A DNA stretch of 9,093 bases from Candidatus Aquidulcis sp. (lineage in GTDB: Bacteria > Chloroflexota > Anaerolineae > Anaerolineales > E44-bin32), in NCBI GenBank assembly GCA_020723365.1, contig DYJB01000003.1:35581-44673 (forward strand). Reading direction: 5' to 3'. Positions within the stretch are counted from its first letter, which is position 1; every line of letters begins with the position of its first letter. Under the pieces are notes generated by a model, which was not told the DNA's origin, did not search any database, and saw nothing but the letters and a program-made list of their open reading frames with translations. The translations under genes were made by a program, and so were the position numbers. Below are positions 1 to 6,728 of the stretch, in pieces.

Positions 1-564
1 GTTGAGTGTGCCGGCCATGCCGTACAGCAGGCCGAGCGCCGCCAGGAACAGAGCGGACGAGATCAGGTTCAGCGTGACGTACTTGATGGCGCCGGCCATC
101 TGCGCCCGCTCGCCGCCCAGCGCCATCAGGACGAACGATGCCAGCAGCATCACCTCGAACCATACGTACAGGTTGAACAGGTCGCCGGTCAGAAACGCTC
201 CGCACACCCCCATAAGCAGGAAGTGAACCAGCGAGTGATACCCGAAGCGCTCGCGTTCGGGATGGACTCCGGCCAGCGAGTAGGTGGCCACCGCCAGCCC
301 GATCGTGCCGGCCAGCAGGACCATCACCGCGCTGAACACATCCGCGACGACGGTTACGCCGAAGGGTGCGGGCCAGTTGTCCATCTGGCCCGTGACCATG
401 CCGTCGCGTACCACTTCGCGCAGCAGGCCGAGGGCGGACAGGAACAGTGCCAGCGCGCCAGCCAGGCTGGCCTGGCGCTGCGTCGGGATCGAACGATGCG
501 CCAGCACCGTGACGATGGCCGTCAACAGTGGGATCAGGAGCGGCAGGACCAGCCAGGGATTCAT
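1..564 (-). CDS. mrpD: Mrp Na+/H+ antiporter subunit D, N-terminal part (runs off left edge)
   Basis: This is the first 188 residues of MrpD, a NuoN/ND4-like integral membrane subunit of the multi-subunit Na+/H+ antiporter; the whole protein is normally about 490-500 residues, so roughly 60% lies outside the window. It begins MNPWLVLPLLIPLLTA and shows several hydrophobic segments. The family signature is at residues 126-151 (start TGDLFNLYVWFEVMLLASF) and contains Glu137, which matches in position and context the TM5 glutamate known to be essential in Bacillus MrpD. A conserved lysine follows in AIKYVTLN (Lys161). The ATG at 564 was chosen because it is the only start codon in this frame between the mrpC stop and the conserved region; the gap to mrpC is 28 bases and has no clear Shine-Dalgarno sequence. 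It is fourth in the mrpABCD order. The call is firm; only the C-terminus is unseen. Confidence 0.95.
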   Translation of the reverse strand, partial: MNPWLVLPLLIPLLTAIVTVLAHRSIPTQRQASLAGALALFLSALGLLREVVRDGMVTGQMDNWPAPFGVTVVADVFSAVMVLLAGTIGLAVATYSLAGVHPERERFGYHSLVHFLLMGVCGAFLTGDLFNLYVWFEVMLLASFVLMALGGERAQMAGAIKYVTLNLISSALFLAALGLLYGMAGTLN

Positions 565-592
565 GCGCCGCTTGGCCCCAGGCGACCCGTGC

Positions 593-934
593 TCAAGCGT
601 CCGCCTCGCGCATCCGGTCCAGATTGTCCGTGCGCAGGGTGGAGTACACGCGGAAGACGAGCACCAGTGCGAAGGCCGTGACGCCGAATCCGATGACGAT
701 GGCGGTCAGGATCAGCGCCTGCGGCAGCGGGTCGGCGATGACGGCGGCAGGGGCTCCGGCCGTGACCACTGGGGCGCGGCCGCGCGTCAGTCCGGCGGCG
801 GTGAAGATGAGCAGGTTGGCGGCGTGGCTGAGCAGGCCCAGCCCGATCAACAGCTTGACCACGCTGCGCCGCAGGAGCATGTAGATCGCCGCCGCGTACA
901 GCCCGCCGATGACAAACGCCAGCACGGTCTCCAT
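593..934 (-). CDS. mrpC: Mrp Na+/H+ antiporter subunit C
   Basis: A small NuoK-like membrane subunit of the Mrp antiporter, 113 residues, the usual family length. Three hydrophobic helices are visible: METVLAFVIGGLYAAAIYML, then VVKLLIGLGLLSHAANLLIF, then DPLPQALILTAIVIGFGVTA. The second and third carry the classic MrpC/NuoK patterns. A GTG at 940 would overlap the mrpB stop by four bases, but GGAGGA at 946-941 lies directly against that GTG and exactly six bases before the ATG at 934, so the ATG is the better start. The first residues are then METVLAF. It is third in the operon after mrpB and followed 28 bases later by mrpD. In the complex it sits between the large D and A subunits and is needed for assembly (family knowledge). 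Confidence 0.95.
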   Translation of the reverse strand: METVLAFVIGGLYAAAIYMLLRRSVVKLLIGLGLLSHAANLLIFTAAGLTRGRAPVVTAGAPAAVIADPLPQALILTAIVIGFGVTAFALVLVFRVYSTLRTDNLDRMREADA

Positions 935-936
935 GC

Positions 937-1350
937 TCACTCCTCCGCCAGCGCGAACACGATGGTCGTCGTCACGCCCAGGACGGTCAGGTACACGCCC
1001 AGGTCGAAGAGCAGTGGCGTGCCGAGTTCGAACGCGCCGAACCCGGGAAGGTCAAGCCTGATCCACTGCCCGGTCAGGAACGGGTAGCCGAGCACCAGGC
1101 CGATCAAGCCACTGGTCAGGGCGGCCAGCAGCCCCCAACCGATGAGAGATTGTGGCTGGACACGGAGGGCGCGGCGGGCCTGGGCAGCGTCCGTGGCCAG
1201 CGCGTACAGAACCCACGCCGCGCCCGCCACCAGCCCGGCCACGAAGCCGCCTCCCGGCTCGTTGTGGCCGCGGGCGTACAGGAACAGCGAGAACATGAAC
1301 AGCAGGGGCATCAGCAGGCGCGCCGTGGTCGTCAGGATGAAGGACGTCAT
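937..1350 (-). CDS. mrpB: Mrp Na+/H+ antiporter subunit B
   Basis: A 137-residue membrane subunit of the Mrp antiporter (MnhB family), of the expected length. It opens MTSFILTTTARLLMPLLFMF and carries the family motif GHNEPGGGFVAGLVAGAAW near residues 29-47. Near the C-terminus comes FELGTPLLFDLGVYLTVLG, also typical of MrpB. At least four hydrophobic segments are visible. The ATG at 1350 overlaps the mrpA stop in an ATGA arrangement, and GGAG lies eight bases upstream (1362-1359), so translation is likely coupled to mrpA. The same frame stays open far upstream into mrpA, but that extension is arginine- and glycine-rich and not MrpB-like, so the longer version is rejected. The end overlaps the alternative mrpC GTG. 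Confidence 0.95.
   Translation of the reverse strand: MTSFILTTTARLLMPLLFMFSLFLYARGHNEPGGGFVAGLVAGAAWVLYALATDAAQARRALRVQPQSLIGWGLLAALTSGLIGLVLGYPFLTGQWIRLDLPGFGAFELGTPLLFDLGVYLTVLGVTTTIVFALAEE
941..946 (-). promoter_or_regulatory. Shine-Dalgarno sequence of mrpC
   Basis: On the minus strand this reads GGAGGA, a strong anti-16S match six bases before the ATG at 934. It abuts the alternative GTG at 940 with no spacer, which decides the start in favour of the ATG. It lies inside the last codons of mrpB, so mrpC translation is probably coupled to that of mrpB. Confidence 0.75.
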
Positions 1351-3677
1351 CGGCCCGTCTCCGCCTGTGGATCCGCTTCCGGCGTCGGAGCGCCCTCCGC
1401 TTTCCGCCGCGGCATTTTGAGCAGCGCGAACACGCCCAGGGCCGAGATGGCCAGCACGCAGATCTCCCCCAGCGTGTCGATGCCGCGGAAGTCGACCAGG
1501 ATGGCGTTGACGATGTTGCGGGCGTGCGCCAGGGACTCGGCCGCCTGGACGTAGTAGGGGGAGATGCTGGGGTAGAGCTGGACACCGACGGCCGAGAGCA
1601 CCAACGCCGTCATCATGGCGCCGGCCGCCAGCGCCAGCGCAGCATCGCCCGCCCGCTCGCTGACAGTGGTCAGGCGTGCGAAGGGGGGCAGATGGTGGAA
1701 GGCCAGCACGAACAGGATCACCGTCAGCGATTCGATCAGGAACTGCGTCATGGCCAGGTCCGGCGCGCCGAAGATCAGGTAGATCAGGGCCACGCCGTAT
1801 CCGGCGGCGCCCATGGCGGCCACGGCCCCCAGTCGCGACGAGGTGGTCACCGCCATCACGGCCGCGGCCACGATCAGCAAGGCCACGCCCAGCTCGTAGT
1901 AGCCGGGAGGCGAATCCGCCGCCGGCCAATTGAAGGCCCCGGAGCGCATCAGGGTGAAGGTGCCTGCGGCGACGGTGGTCAGGACGATGATCGTCAGGTA
2001 GCGGCGATGATACCCGCTCTGCAGTAGCTGCGTCAGCCCCCGGGCCGCGAGGTTGAGCGCCGTGAGCCCTGCCTGGTAGACGCGTTCGGATCCCCAGGGT
2101 CTTAGCGCCGCATGCAGGCGGGTCCGCATGAGCCGGATGAAGACAAGCAGGCCAAGGCCGAGAACCAGTGTCGCCGCGCTCAACCCCAGCGCCGGGGTCA
2201 GGCCGTGCCACAGGGAGAGCTTGAGGGCAACCGGGGCCCCGAGGGCGGCGGCCGCCGCCGGACCCGCCAGCCGGCCGTCGATCAGCCCGGGGGCAAGTCC
2301 GAAGACCAGGCTCAGGCCGCCCAAGAGCAGCGGGCCGAAGGTCATGCTGGGCGGCGCCTCATGCGGATGGCGCTCGAGCGGCTTCGGCCTGCCCCAGAAG
2401 GGAACCAGGCCGACCACGCCGGACACGCACACGCTGAACGCCAGGGTCAGAGCGATGGTCACGGCCAGGGGCCAGCCAAGCTCGAAGGCGGACTCGTAGA
2501 CCAGCTCCTTGGAGATGAACCCAAGCAGGGGGGGCAGTCCCGCCATGGAGAGCATTGCCAGGCCGGCGGCGGCCGCCGTCCAGGGCATGGCCCGCGCCAG
2601 CCCGCCGAGCAGAGGGGCCTGCCGCGTTCCGGTCTCATGCTCCACGGCACCGGCGACGAGGAAGAGCGCGCCCTTGTAGAGCGCGTGCGCCAGGAGCAGC
2701 ACCATGGCGGCTTCGAGCGCGTGCGGCGTCCCGATGCCGATCAGCAGCGTCAGCAGGCCGAGAGCGCTGATGGTGGAGTAGGCCAGCAGCCGCTTGAGGT
2801 CGGTCTGCGCCAGCGCCATCGCGCCGCCGAGCAGCATCGTGGCTGCGCCGATACCGCCGACGCTGAAAGCCCACGCCGGTCCGCCGGCCAACGCCGGGGA
2901 GAGGCGGGCCAGCAGGTAGACGCCGGCCTTGACCATCGTGGCCGAATGCAGGTAGGCGCTGACCGGCGTGGGCGCCGCCATGGCGTTCGGCAGCCAGAAG
3001 TGGAATGGGAACTGGGCCGACTTGGTGAAGGCGCCGATCAGGACCAAGGCCAGGGCCGGCCCGAAGAGCGGGCTCGACTGGATGCGTGCCGCCTGCAGGT
3101 TGAGCTCAGAAAGCTCGAAGGTCCCCCCGGCCATCCCCAGGAGCACCAGCCCTGGCAGGAGCGCCAGCCCGCCTCCGGCGGTGACGAGCAGCGCCTGGAG
3201 GGCGGCGGCGCGCGCCTGCTCGTTGTCGTGATGGAAACCGATCAGGATGAAGGAGGTGATGCTGGTTAGTTCCCAGAAGACGAATAGCACCAGCAGGTTG
3301 TCCGCCAGCACGACACCCAGCATCGAGGCCATGAAGGCCAGGATCCAGGCATACAGCGCCCCTAGGGCGGGGTGGCCCTTGAGATAGCCGCCGGCATAGA
3401 CCACCACCAGCGCACCGATCCCGCTGATCAGCAGGGCCATCAGCAAGCTGAGACTGTCGGCGCGCAGTGATAACGAGAGGCCGAGGTCCTCGACCCACGT
3501 CAGGCGGGCGGTCGTGGCTGAGCCGCCGGCGGCCTGCGGGATAAGGGAGGCGAAGTAGAGTGCCAGCGCCGCCGGGAGAGTGCCCAGCAGCCAGCCGGCG
3601 CGGTGGCGCAGCCAGCGTGTGACGACAGGGGCGATCAGCGCGGCGCCGAATCCGGCCGCCACAGAGGCGATGATCAT
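1347..3677 (-). CDS. mrpA: Mrp Na+/H+ antiporter subunit A (NuoL-like, with fused C-terminal domains)
   Basis: The largest Mrp subunit, 776 residues, close to the roughly 800 of Bacillus MrpA. The N-terminal two thirds is an ND5/NuoL-type antiporter module. It has the TM5 glutamate in FVFWELTSITSFILIGFHHD (Glu about 136), the TM7 lysine in GAFTKSAQFPFHFWLPNAMA (Lys about 219), and HSATMVKAGVYLL just after. About residues 590-665 form the MbhE-like DUF4040 domain (GVALIYLIFGAPDLAMTQFL). About 680-760 form the MrpB-like domain ending DFRGIDTLGEICVLAISALG. This full-length fused form marks a group 1 Mrp complex rather than a stand-alone NuoL. The ATG at 3677 (MIIASVAAGFGAAL) is preferred over a TTG at 3704, whose nine extra residues (LSPRRGTC...) look non-transmembrane. 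No good Shine-Dalgarno precedes it; a GC hairpin sits there instead. First gene of the operon. Confidence 0.95.
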   Translation of the reverse strand: MIIASVAAGFGAALIAPVVTRWLRHRAGWLLGTLPAALALYFASLIPQAAGGSATTARLTWVEDLGLSLSLRADSLSLLMALLISGIGALVVVYAGGYLKGHPALGALYAWILAFMASMLGVVLADNLLVLFVFWELTSITSFILIGFHHDNEQARAAALQALLVTAGGGLALLPGLVLLGMAGGTFELSELNLQAARIQSSPLFGPALALVLIGAFTKSAQFPFHFWLPNAMAAPTPVSAYLHSATMVKAGVYLLARLSPALAGGPAWAFSVGGIGAATMLLGGAMALAQTDLKRLLAYSTISALGLLTLLIGIGTPHALEAAMVLLLAHALYKGALFLVAGAVEHETGTRQAPLLGGLARAMPWTAAAAGLAMLSMAGLPPLLGFISKELVYESAFELGWPLAVTIALTLAFSVCVSGVVGLVPFWGRPKPLERHPHEAPPSMTFGPLLLGGLSLVFGLAPGLIDGRLAGPAAAAALGAPVALKLSLWHGLTPALGLSAATLVLGLGLLVFIRLMRTRLHAALRPWGSERVYQAGLTALNLAARGLTQLLQSGYHRRYLTIIVLTTVAAGTFTLMRSGAFNWPAADSPPGYYELGVALLIVAAAVMAVTTSSRLGAVAAMGAAGYGVALIYLIFGAPDLAMTQFLIESLTVILFVLAFHHLPPFARLTTVSERAGDAALALAAGAMMTALVLSAVGVQLYPSISPYYVQAAESLAHARNIVNAILVDFRGIDTLGEICVLAISALGVFALLKMPRRKAEGAPTPEADPQAETGR

Positions 3678-4084
3678 GCACGTGCCCCGGCGGGGCGACA
3701 GCAACCCAGGCCCGTGAAGCGCGTGCCGGCCTCAGCCGAGGCACCCTGCGCCCGTAGGAACTCGCCGGCCATTGGAACCCTTGCCGCAGCTGCTTCGGCG
3801 AGGCGAGTGCCGTGCCGGATGTGGTGTCGCGACCTGCTGCCCATTCGACCTGCCTCAGCCGGATACGTGCCACGGCGGGTTGACGCGAGGGGGGCCGCCC
3901 TGCGCTCGGCTCTGGCTCTCAGCCGATCCATACGTCACCGCTGCGCCATGCTCCGCGCGACGCCTGCCGTGGAACCCATGGCGGGTGCCCTGCGGTGGGC
4001 CGCCCAAGTATACCCAGGAAACTTGCGCCGCCCGATTGAGGCCCGGCTCGAGATAGCTCTGGCGTAGCTGGGCAAGTGCCCGGT
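3678..4084. other. Gene-free interval between the FGE-fold gene and mrpA
   Basis: This 407-base stretch holds no credible gene: the open frames on both strands are arginine- and proline-rich with no recognisable motif. It should contain the mrp operon promoter and the 3' end of the upstream transcript. On the minus strand a TATACT hexamer (4012-4007) resembles a -10 box but has no convincing -35 at 16-18 bases. A small hairpin (4070-4081, GGGCAAGTGCCC) lies three bases past the upstream stop codon and lacks a T-run. A further GCCTC/GAGGC stem with a 4-base loop lies near 3730-3745. I call no promoter or terminator with confidence. Confidence 0.5.
3684..3696 (-). repeat. GC-rich inverted repeat directly before the mrpA start
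   Basis: On the minus strand GCCCCGCCGGGGC is a perfect palindrome with a single central base (realistically a 5-bp stem with a 3-nt loop). It ends seven bases before the mrpA ATG, where a Shine-Dalgarno sequence would normally lie. It could reduce access to the start or bind a protein as an operator. It may also be chance in GC-rich DNA; nothing else supports a regulatory role. Confidence 0.35.
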
Positions 4085-5137
4085 CTACCTTGCGCAGCGG
4101 ATGCCAAGCTTGTAGATGGCGAAGTCCGTTGTGTTCCGGCCGCGCTTGGTGCTCCGAACGTTCTCGGGCGGATCGAGCCATGAACCGCCGCGCGAGACGA
4201 TCATGTCGCCGCTGCGGGGTCCGTGTGGATTGGCCTGCCGCCCGTAGTAGGGGCCGAACCAGTCGGCAACCCATTCGCGTACATTGCGTGCCAGGTCTAG
4301 CGCGCCGCACCAGCTCGCGCCGGAGGGATAGCTGCCGACCGGCGCCGTGTCCGGATAGCCATCGTCGATCGATGGGTCGTTAGGCCCGAGATCGCAATTG
4401 GCGTCGCAGTAGTTCAAGCGCGTGCCGTCGAAGGCGTCACCCCAAGGGTACAGGAAGCCTTCGGGGCCGCGAGCGGCGTACTCCCACTCGGCCTCCGTCG
4501 GGAGGCGCGCACCCACCCAGGCGCAGTAGTCCACCGCCTGCTGCCATCCCACCCAGACCACCGGGTAGTTGTCGAAGGCAGCGTCGCCGTAGTACGACTC
4601 TCGCGAGTAGGATCCGCTTTCCACGGGCGGCCGGCAGGCGCCGGCGCTGACGCATTCCCGGTACTGGGCGTTGGTCACCTCCGTGCGGTCGATCCAGAAG
4701 CCGTCAAGCTCGACCGGGTGCGCCGGCGTTTCGTCAGCGAATTCCGACGAGAGGCACCGGCTCCCGGGCCCGAACATGCGGGAGGCGGTCACGCCGCAGA
4801 CCTTCAGGCTGATCCTCATCTGATCGTCATCGGTGCCCATTTGGAACTCGCCGCCGGGAACGTAGAGCATGACCATATCATCGACGGGACGGCTCCAGGA
4901 GGATCCGATGGACAGGTCCGGTGGCCCTGGCATCGGCTGCGGCGTGGACGTGGGGGAGGGGCGCGTTGCCGCGGCCGTCGGCGTGCGGCGGGGCGTCCAG
5001 GACGTACCCGTGAGCGCTGCAGCGGGTGTGTGTGGGGGGGTGGGATCGGGGAGCGTGAGGCGATCGTCCGAGGGAGCCGCGCACGCGGCCAGCAGGGACA
5101 GCAGAAGGGCGGCAGGCAGGAGGGCCGTCGGTTTCAT
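4085..5137 (-). CDS. Lipoprotein with formylglycine-generating-enzyme (SUMF1/FGE-sulfatase) fold, catalytic cysteines absent
   Basis: A 350-residue secreted lipoprotein. Residues 1-19 are a lipoprotein signal peptide with lipobox LAAC (Cys19). Residues 20-80 are a low-complexity proline/threonine linker (e.g. TPTAAATRPSPTSTPQP). Residues about 90-350 are an FGE-sulfatase domain: LYVPGGEFQMGTDDD, then FWIDRTEVTNAQYRECV, then GARLPTEAEWEYAARG (209-224), NVREWVADW (285-293), VSRGGSW (314-320) and a terminal LGIRCAR. True formylglycine-generating enzymes carry two copper-binding cysteines in the segment just after GGS. Here that segment reads WLDPPENVRSTKRGRNTTDF, with no cysteine, so sulfatase activation is unlikely. 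The domain is more likely a binding or structural module, as in many bacterial paralogs. Other cysteines (114, 128, 162, 168, 205, 244, 248, 277) could form disulfides outside the cytoplasm. The ATG at 5137 overlaps the preceding gene's stop (ATGA). No sulfatase gene is in view. Confidence 0.85.
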   Translation of the reverse strand: MKPTALLPAALLLSLLAACAAPSDDRLTLPDPTPPHTPAAALTGTSWTPRRTPTAAATRPSPTSTPQPMPGPPDLSIGSSWSRPVDDMVMLYVPGGEFQMGTDDDQMRISLKVCGVTASRMFGPGSRCLSSEFADETPAHPVELDGFWIDRTEVTNAQYRECVSAGACRPPVESGSYSRESYYGDAAFDNYPVVWVGWQQAVDYCAWVGARLPTEAEWEYAARGPEGFLYPWGDAFDGTRLNYCDANCDLGPNDPSIDDGYPDTAPVGSYPSGASWCGALDLARNVREWVADWFGPYYGRQANPHGPRSGDMIVSRGGSWLDPPENVRSTKRGRNTTDFAIYKLGIRCAR

Positions 5138-5616
5138 GCCGCTCGCGCCGCGCCGCCTGCGGCTGCCCTCTTGCGGATCTGGATCACTCTGTCCACTTCC
5201 GCGTGGAGCGTTCCGTGCGTATCGACGAGCGCGATCGTGTACGTGCGATCGATCTTGGGCTCCGATTCCAGCAGGCGCCGGATCTCGGCCAGCTCGCCGT
5301 CGCCGACCCGGCAGGTGGCATAGAGCGTCGTTCGGCCCGGCTTGAGGAAGCGGATGCTGGCGGCCTTGTCCCAGACGATGTAGGCGGGACCGAGCAGGCG
5401 AATGAGCATAAGCATGTAGAGGGGATCTACGGCGCCGTACAGGCTGCCCCCGAAGATCGAGTCGACGTAGTTGCGCGTCCGGAAGTTCAGGGGAAGCCGC
5501 ACCCGAACCTCCTTCCAGTCCGGAGCGATGTACGTGACGCGCGCCCCGGTCCCCCGGTAGCACGGCCACAGGTTCATCATCCAGCGGAAGGGGCGGGGGC
5601 CGAGCTTCTCTCTCAC
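5134..5616 (-). CDS. DUF4442 hotdog-fold protein (putative thioesterase)
   Basis: A 160-residue cytoplasmic protein resembling the DUF4442 family, hotdog-fold proteins related to acyl-CoA thioesterases. Diagnostic stretches are RWMMNLWPCYRGTGARVTYI (11-30), NYVDSIFGGSLYGAVDPLYM (49-68) and VWDKAASIRFLKPGRTTLYA (81-100). The FGGSLYGAVDP helix followed by the strand after DKAASI matches the usual hotdog central helix and sheet. The C-terminus (about 147-160) is a lysine/arginine/alanine tail. The GTG at 5616 is chosen because AAGGAG lies six bases upstream and no other start exists nearby. It starts 151 bases after the nitroreductase stop and overlaps the next gene by ATGA, so it is translated together with the lipoprotein. 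Substrate unknown; thioesterase activity is inferred from fold similarity only. Confidence 0.8.
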   Translation of the reverse strand: MREKLGPRPFRWMMNLWPCYRGTGARVTYIAPDWKEVRVRLPLNFRTRNYVDSIFGGSLYGAVDPLYMLMLIRLLGPAYIVWDKAASIRFLKPGRTTLYATCRVGDGELAEIRRLLESEPKIDRTYTIALVDTHGTLHAEVDRVIQIRKRAAAGGAARAA

Positions 5617-5622
5617 GCGATT

Positions 5623-5628
5623 CTCCTT
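5623..5628 (-). promoter_or_regulatory. Shine-Dalgarno sequence of the DUF4442 gene
   Basis: The minus strand reads AAGGAG six bases before the GTG at 5616. It is the strongest reason to accept that GTG start. Confidence 0.7.
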
Positions 5629-5767
5629 GCCCGGGAGCGGGCGAGGCCAAGGCTCCAGGTCCGCCGGGCGGGCTGACTCGGCCGCGCCGCGGAGGGAGGT
5701 GGATGAGTCTGCCGGCTGCGTGGCGCCGCTCTCCGCCGGGACCTCGGGCGCGGCGAGGCGCCGCCGG

Positions 5768-6535
5768 CTAATCCGGTGCCCAGGACTCGAGCATGCGCTT
5801 CACGGACCGGCGCATCTCCCGGCTGAACTCGGCCGTGAATTTGCGCTGGTACATCCGCAGCCCGGGGTTTCGGGCGCCCGATGCGTCCATCTCCTGCAGT
5901 GCCTGGTGGAACATCATCTGGAACTCGTGCGGCTGGAGTGAGCGGTAGCGATTCTCGAAGACGATGTAGTCCCGATCGAAGCGACTCGTGAGCGGGCGCT
6001 GGCGCTGCTCCTGGGTGGGATAGCCGAAGCACAGCAAGCTGACGGGAAAAGCGTAGCGGGGTAAGCTGAACAGCCGGCGGTGCTCCTCGCAGTTCTCCAG
6101 GATGTCGCCGATGTAGCACGAGCCCAGGCCCAGCGACTCGGCGGCCAGTACGGCCGTCTGGGCGGCGATCAGGGCGTCACAACAGGCCAGGAGAAGGTCG
6201 CCTTCCTCGGGCGTCTGCATGGGCCGGCCTCGCCGGGCGCTGAGCTCTTCGGCGCCGGATAGCCGGAAGTAGTCGTACCAGCGCTGGTAGTCCGCCAGGA
6301 ACAGAAGGACCAGCGGCGCGCGGGCGATGAAGGGTTGGTTGTCGCAGGTCCGCGCCAGCGTGGCCTTGGCGGCCGGGTCGCTGACGTGGATGATGGAGTA
6401 GAGCATCATGTTGCCGGCCGTCGGCGAGCGCAGGGCGGCGCGCAGGATCTCGTCCCGGACCGAGTCCGGGACAGGCCGGTCCTCGTAGTCCCGGATCGAT
6501 TTGCGGCGGTGGATCAGTTCGATGGTTGGGTTCAT
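5768..6535 (-). CDS. Nitroreductase-family NAD(P)H:FMN oxidoreductase
   Basis: A 255-residue flavoprotein of the nitroreductase superfamily, cytoplasmic and probably a homodimer with FMN. The N-terminal IHRRKSIRDYEDRPV (8-22) is the phosphate/FMN-binding signature; SPTAGNMMLYSIIHV (37-51) is the second FMN-contact region; AAESLGLGSCYIGD (131-144) with LLCFGYPTQEQRQRPLTSRF (167-186) is the C-terminal FMN/dimer region. The order and the GYP...RP segment recall the NfsA/Frp branch, which reduces nitroaromatics, quinones or flavins with NAD(P)H. About 50 residues beyond the core (FQMMFHQALQEMDASG... to SWAPD) are charged and helical. The ATG at 6535 is preferred to an upstream GTG-type start at 6583 because AGAAGG lies six bases before it and the extra residues are not nitroreductase-like. 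It lies just inside the putative island boundary on the chromosome side. Physiological substrate unknown. Confidence 0.88.
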   Translation of the reverse strand: MNPTIELIHRRKSIRDYEDRPVPDSVRDEILRAALRSPTAGNMMLYSIIHVSDPAAKATLARTCDNQPFIARAPLVLLFLADYQRWYDYFRLSGAEELSARRGRPMQTPEEGDLLLACCDALIAAQTAVLAAESLGLGSCYIGDILENCEEHRRLFSLPRYAFPVSLLCFGYPTQEQRQRPLTSRFDRDYIVFENRYRSLQPHEFQMMFHQALQEMDASGARNPGLRMYQRKFTAEFSREMRRSVKRMLESWAPD

Positions 6536-6541
6536 GGCTGG

Positions 6542-6547
6542 CCTTCT
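6542..6547 (-). promoter_or_regulatory. Shine-Dalgarno-like sequence of the nitroreductase gene
   Basis: The minus strand reads AGAAGG six bases before the ATG at 6535. It supports that start over the longer reading frame beginning at 6583. Confidence 0.55.
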
Positions 6548-6645
6548 TGAGCTCCGGCGATGTTGTCCGCTGTCGCCGGGCATGCCGCCCGGGCGCCGGG
6601 GCGGCGCCAGGGGTCGGGCATTGATTGTCGCGCCGCTCGAGGCAA

Positions 6646-6667
6646 GGGCCCGCCGGACGGCGGGCCC
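6646..6667 (-). terminator. Strong GC hairpin after the tRNA-Lys 3' end
   Basis: A perfect 10-base inverted repeat (left arm GGGCCCGCCG, right arm CGGCGGGCCC) with a 2-base centre; in practice a stem of about eight pairs. It begins 20 bases downstream of the tRNA 3' end on the minus strand and is followed by TTGCC, so the T-run is poor. Its position fits the original terminator of the tRNA-Lys transcript, left in place after the 5' half of the gene was separated. It also lies upstream of the nitroreductase and could instead act in that leader. Confidence 0.5.
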
Positions 6668-6686
6668 TGAGGTGTGGAAGCCTGAG

Positions 6687-6728
6687 TGGGCCGTGCAGGA
6701 CTCGAACCTGCAGCCGTGTGCTTAAAAG
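6687..6728 (-). pseudogene. tRNA-Lys(UUU) 3' half, probable attachment-site remnant
   Basis: On the minus strand this reads as a tRNA from the anticodon loop to the discriminator base: loop CTTTTAA with anticodon TTT, 3' anticodon stem GCACA, variable loop CGGCT, T stem GCAGG, T loop TTCGAGT, T stem CCTGC, acceptor strand ACGGCCC, discriminator A at 6687. CCA is not encoded. The 5' half is absent: in place of the TGTGC needed to pair with GCACA the sequence is GGGGG, and no D arm or GGGCCGT acceptor strand occurs in the next 40 bases. The break lies at the anticodon loop, a usual crossover site for tyrosine integrases. The intact gene should lie at the other end of the element, to the right of the window. 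Alternatives are decay of a tRNA by deletion, or an intron in the anticodon loop, which the neighbouring protein gene makes unlikely. Confidence 0.85.

Noticed and set aside
1351..2211. A longer MrpB reading frame starting at 2211
   Set aside because: The extra residues are mrpA out of frame, whereas the ATG at 1350 starts the known MrpB N-terminus and overlaps the mrpA stop.
2112..3269. A 385-residue plus-strand open frame opposite mrpA
   Set aside because: It is a shadow of mrpA: rich in Arg, Gly, Gln and Glu with no recognisable motif, and the opposite strand encodes unmistakable MrpA. Long antisense frames are common in GC-rich DNA.
3106..3873. A 255-residue minus-strand frame overlapping the start of mrpA and its upstream region
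   Set aside because: Its first part crosses the gene-free interval and the rest is mrpA read in another frame; the product is arginine/proline-rich without motifs.
5138..5650. A longer reading frame for the FGE-fold lipoprotein starting at 5650
   Set aside because: The extension is the DUF4442 gene read in another frame. The internal ATG at 5137 begins a textbook lipoprotein signal peptide.
5742..5758. Hairpin CCTCG/CGAGG with a 7-base loop, ten bases after the nitroreductase stop
   Set aside because: Only five pairs and no T-run follows, in very GC-rich DNA, so I do not call it a terminator.
6592..6608. Two GGCGCC palindromes upstream of the nitroreductase
   Set aside because: Such short GC palindromes are expected by chance at this base composition and also occur in the neighbouring gap.
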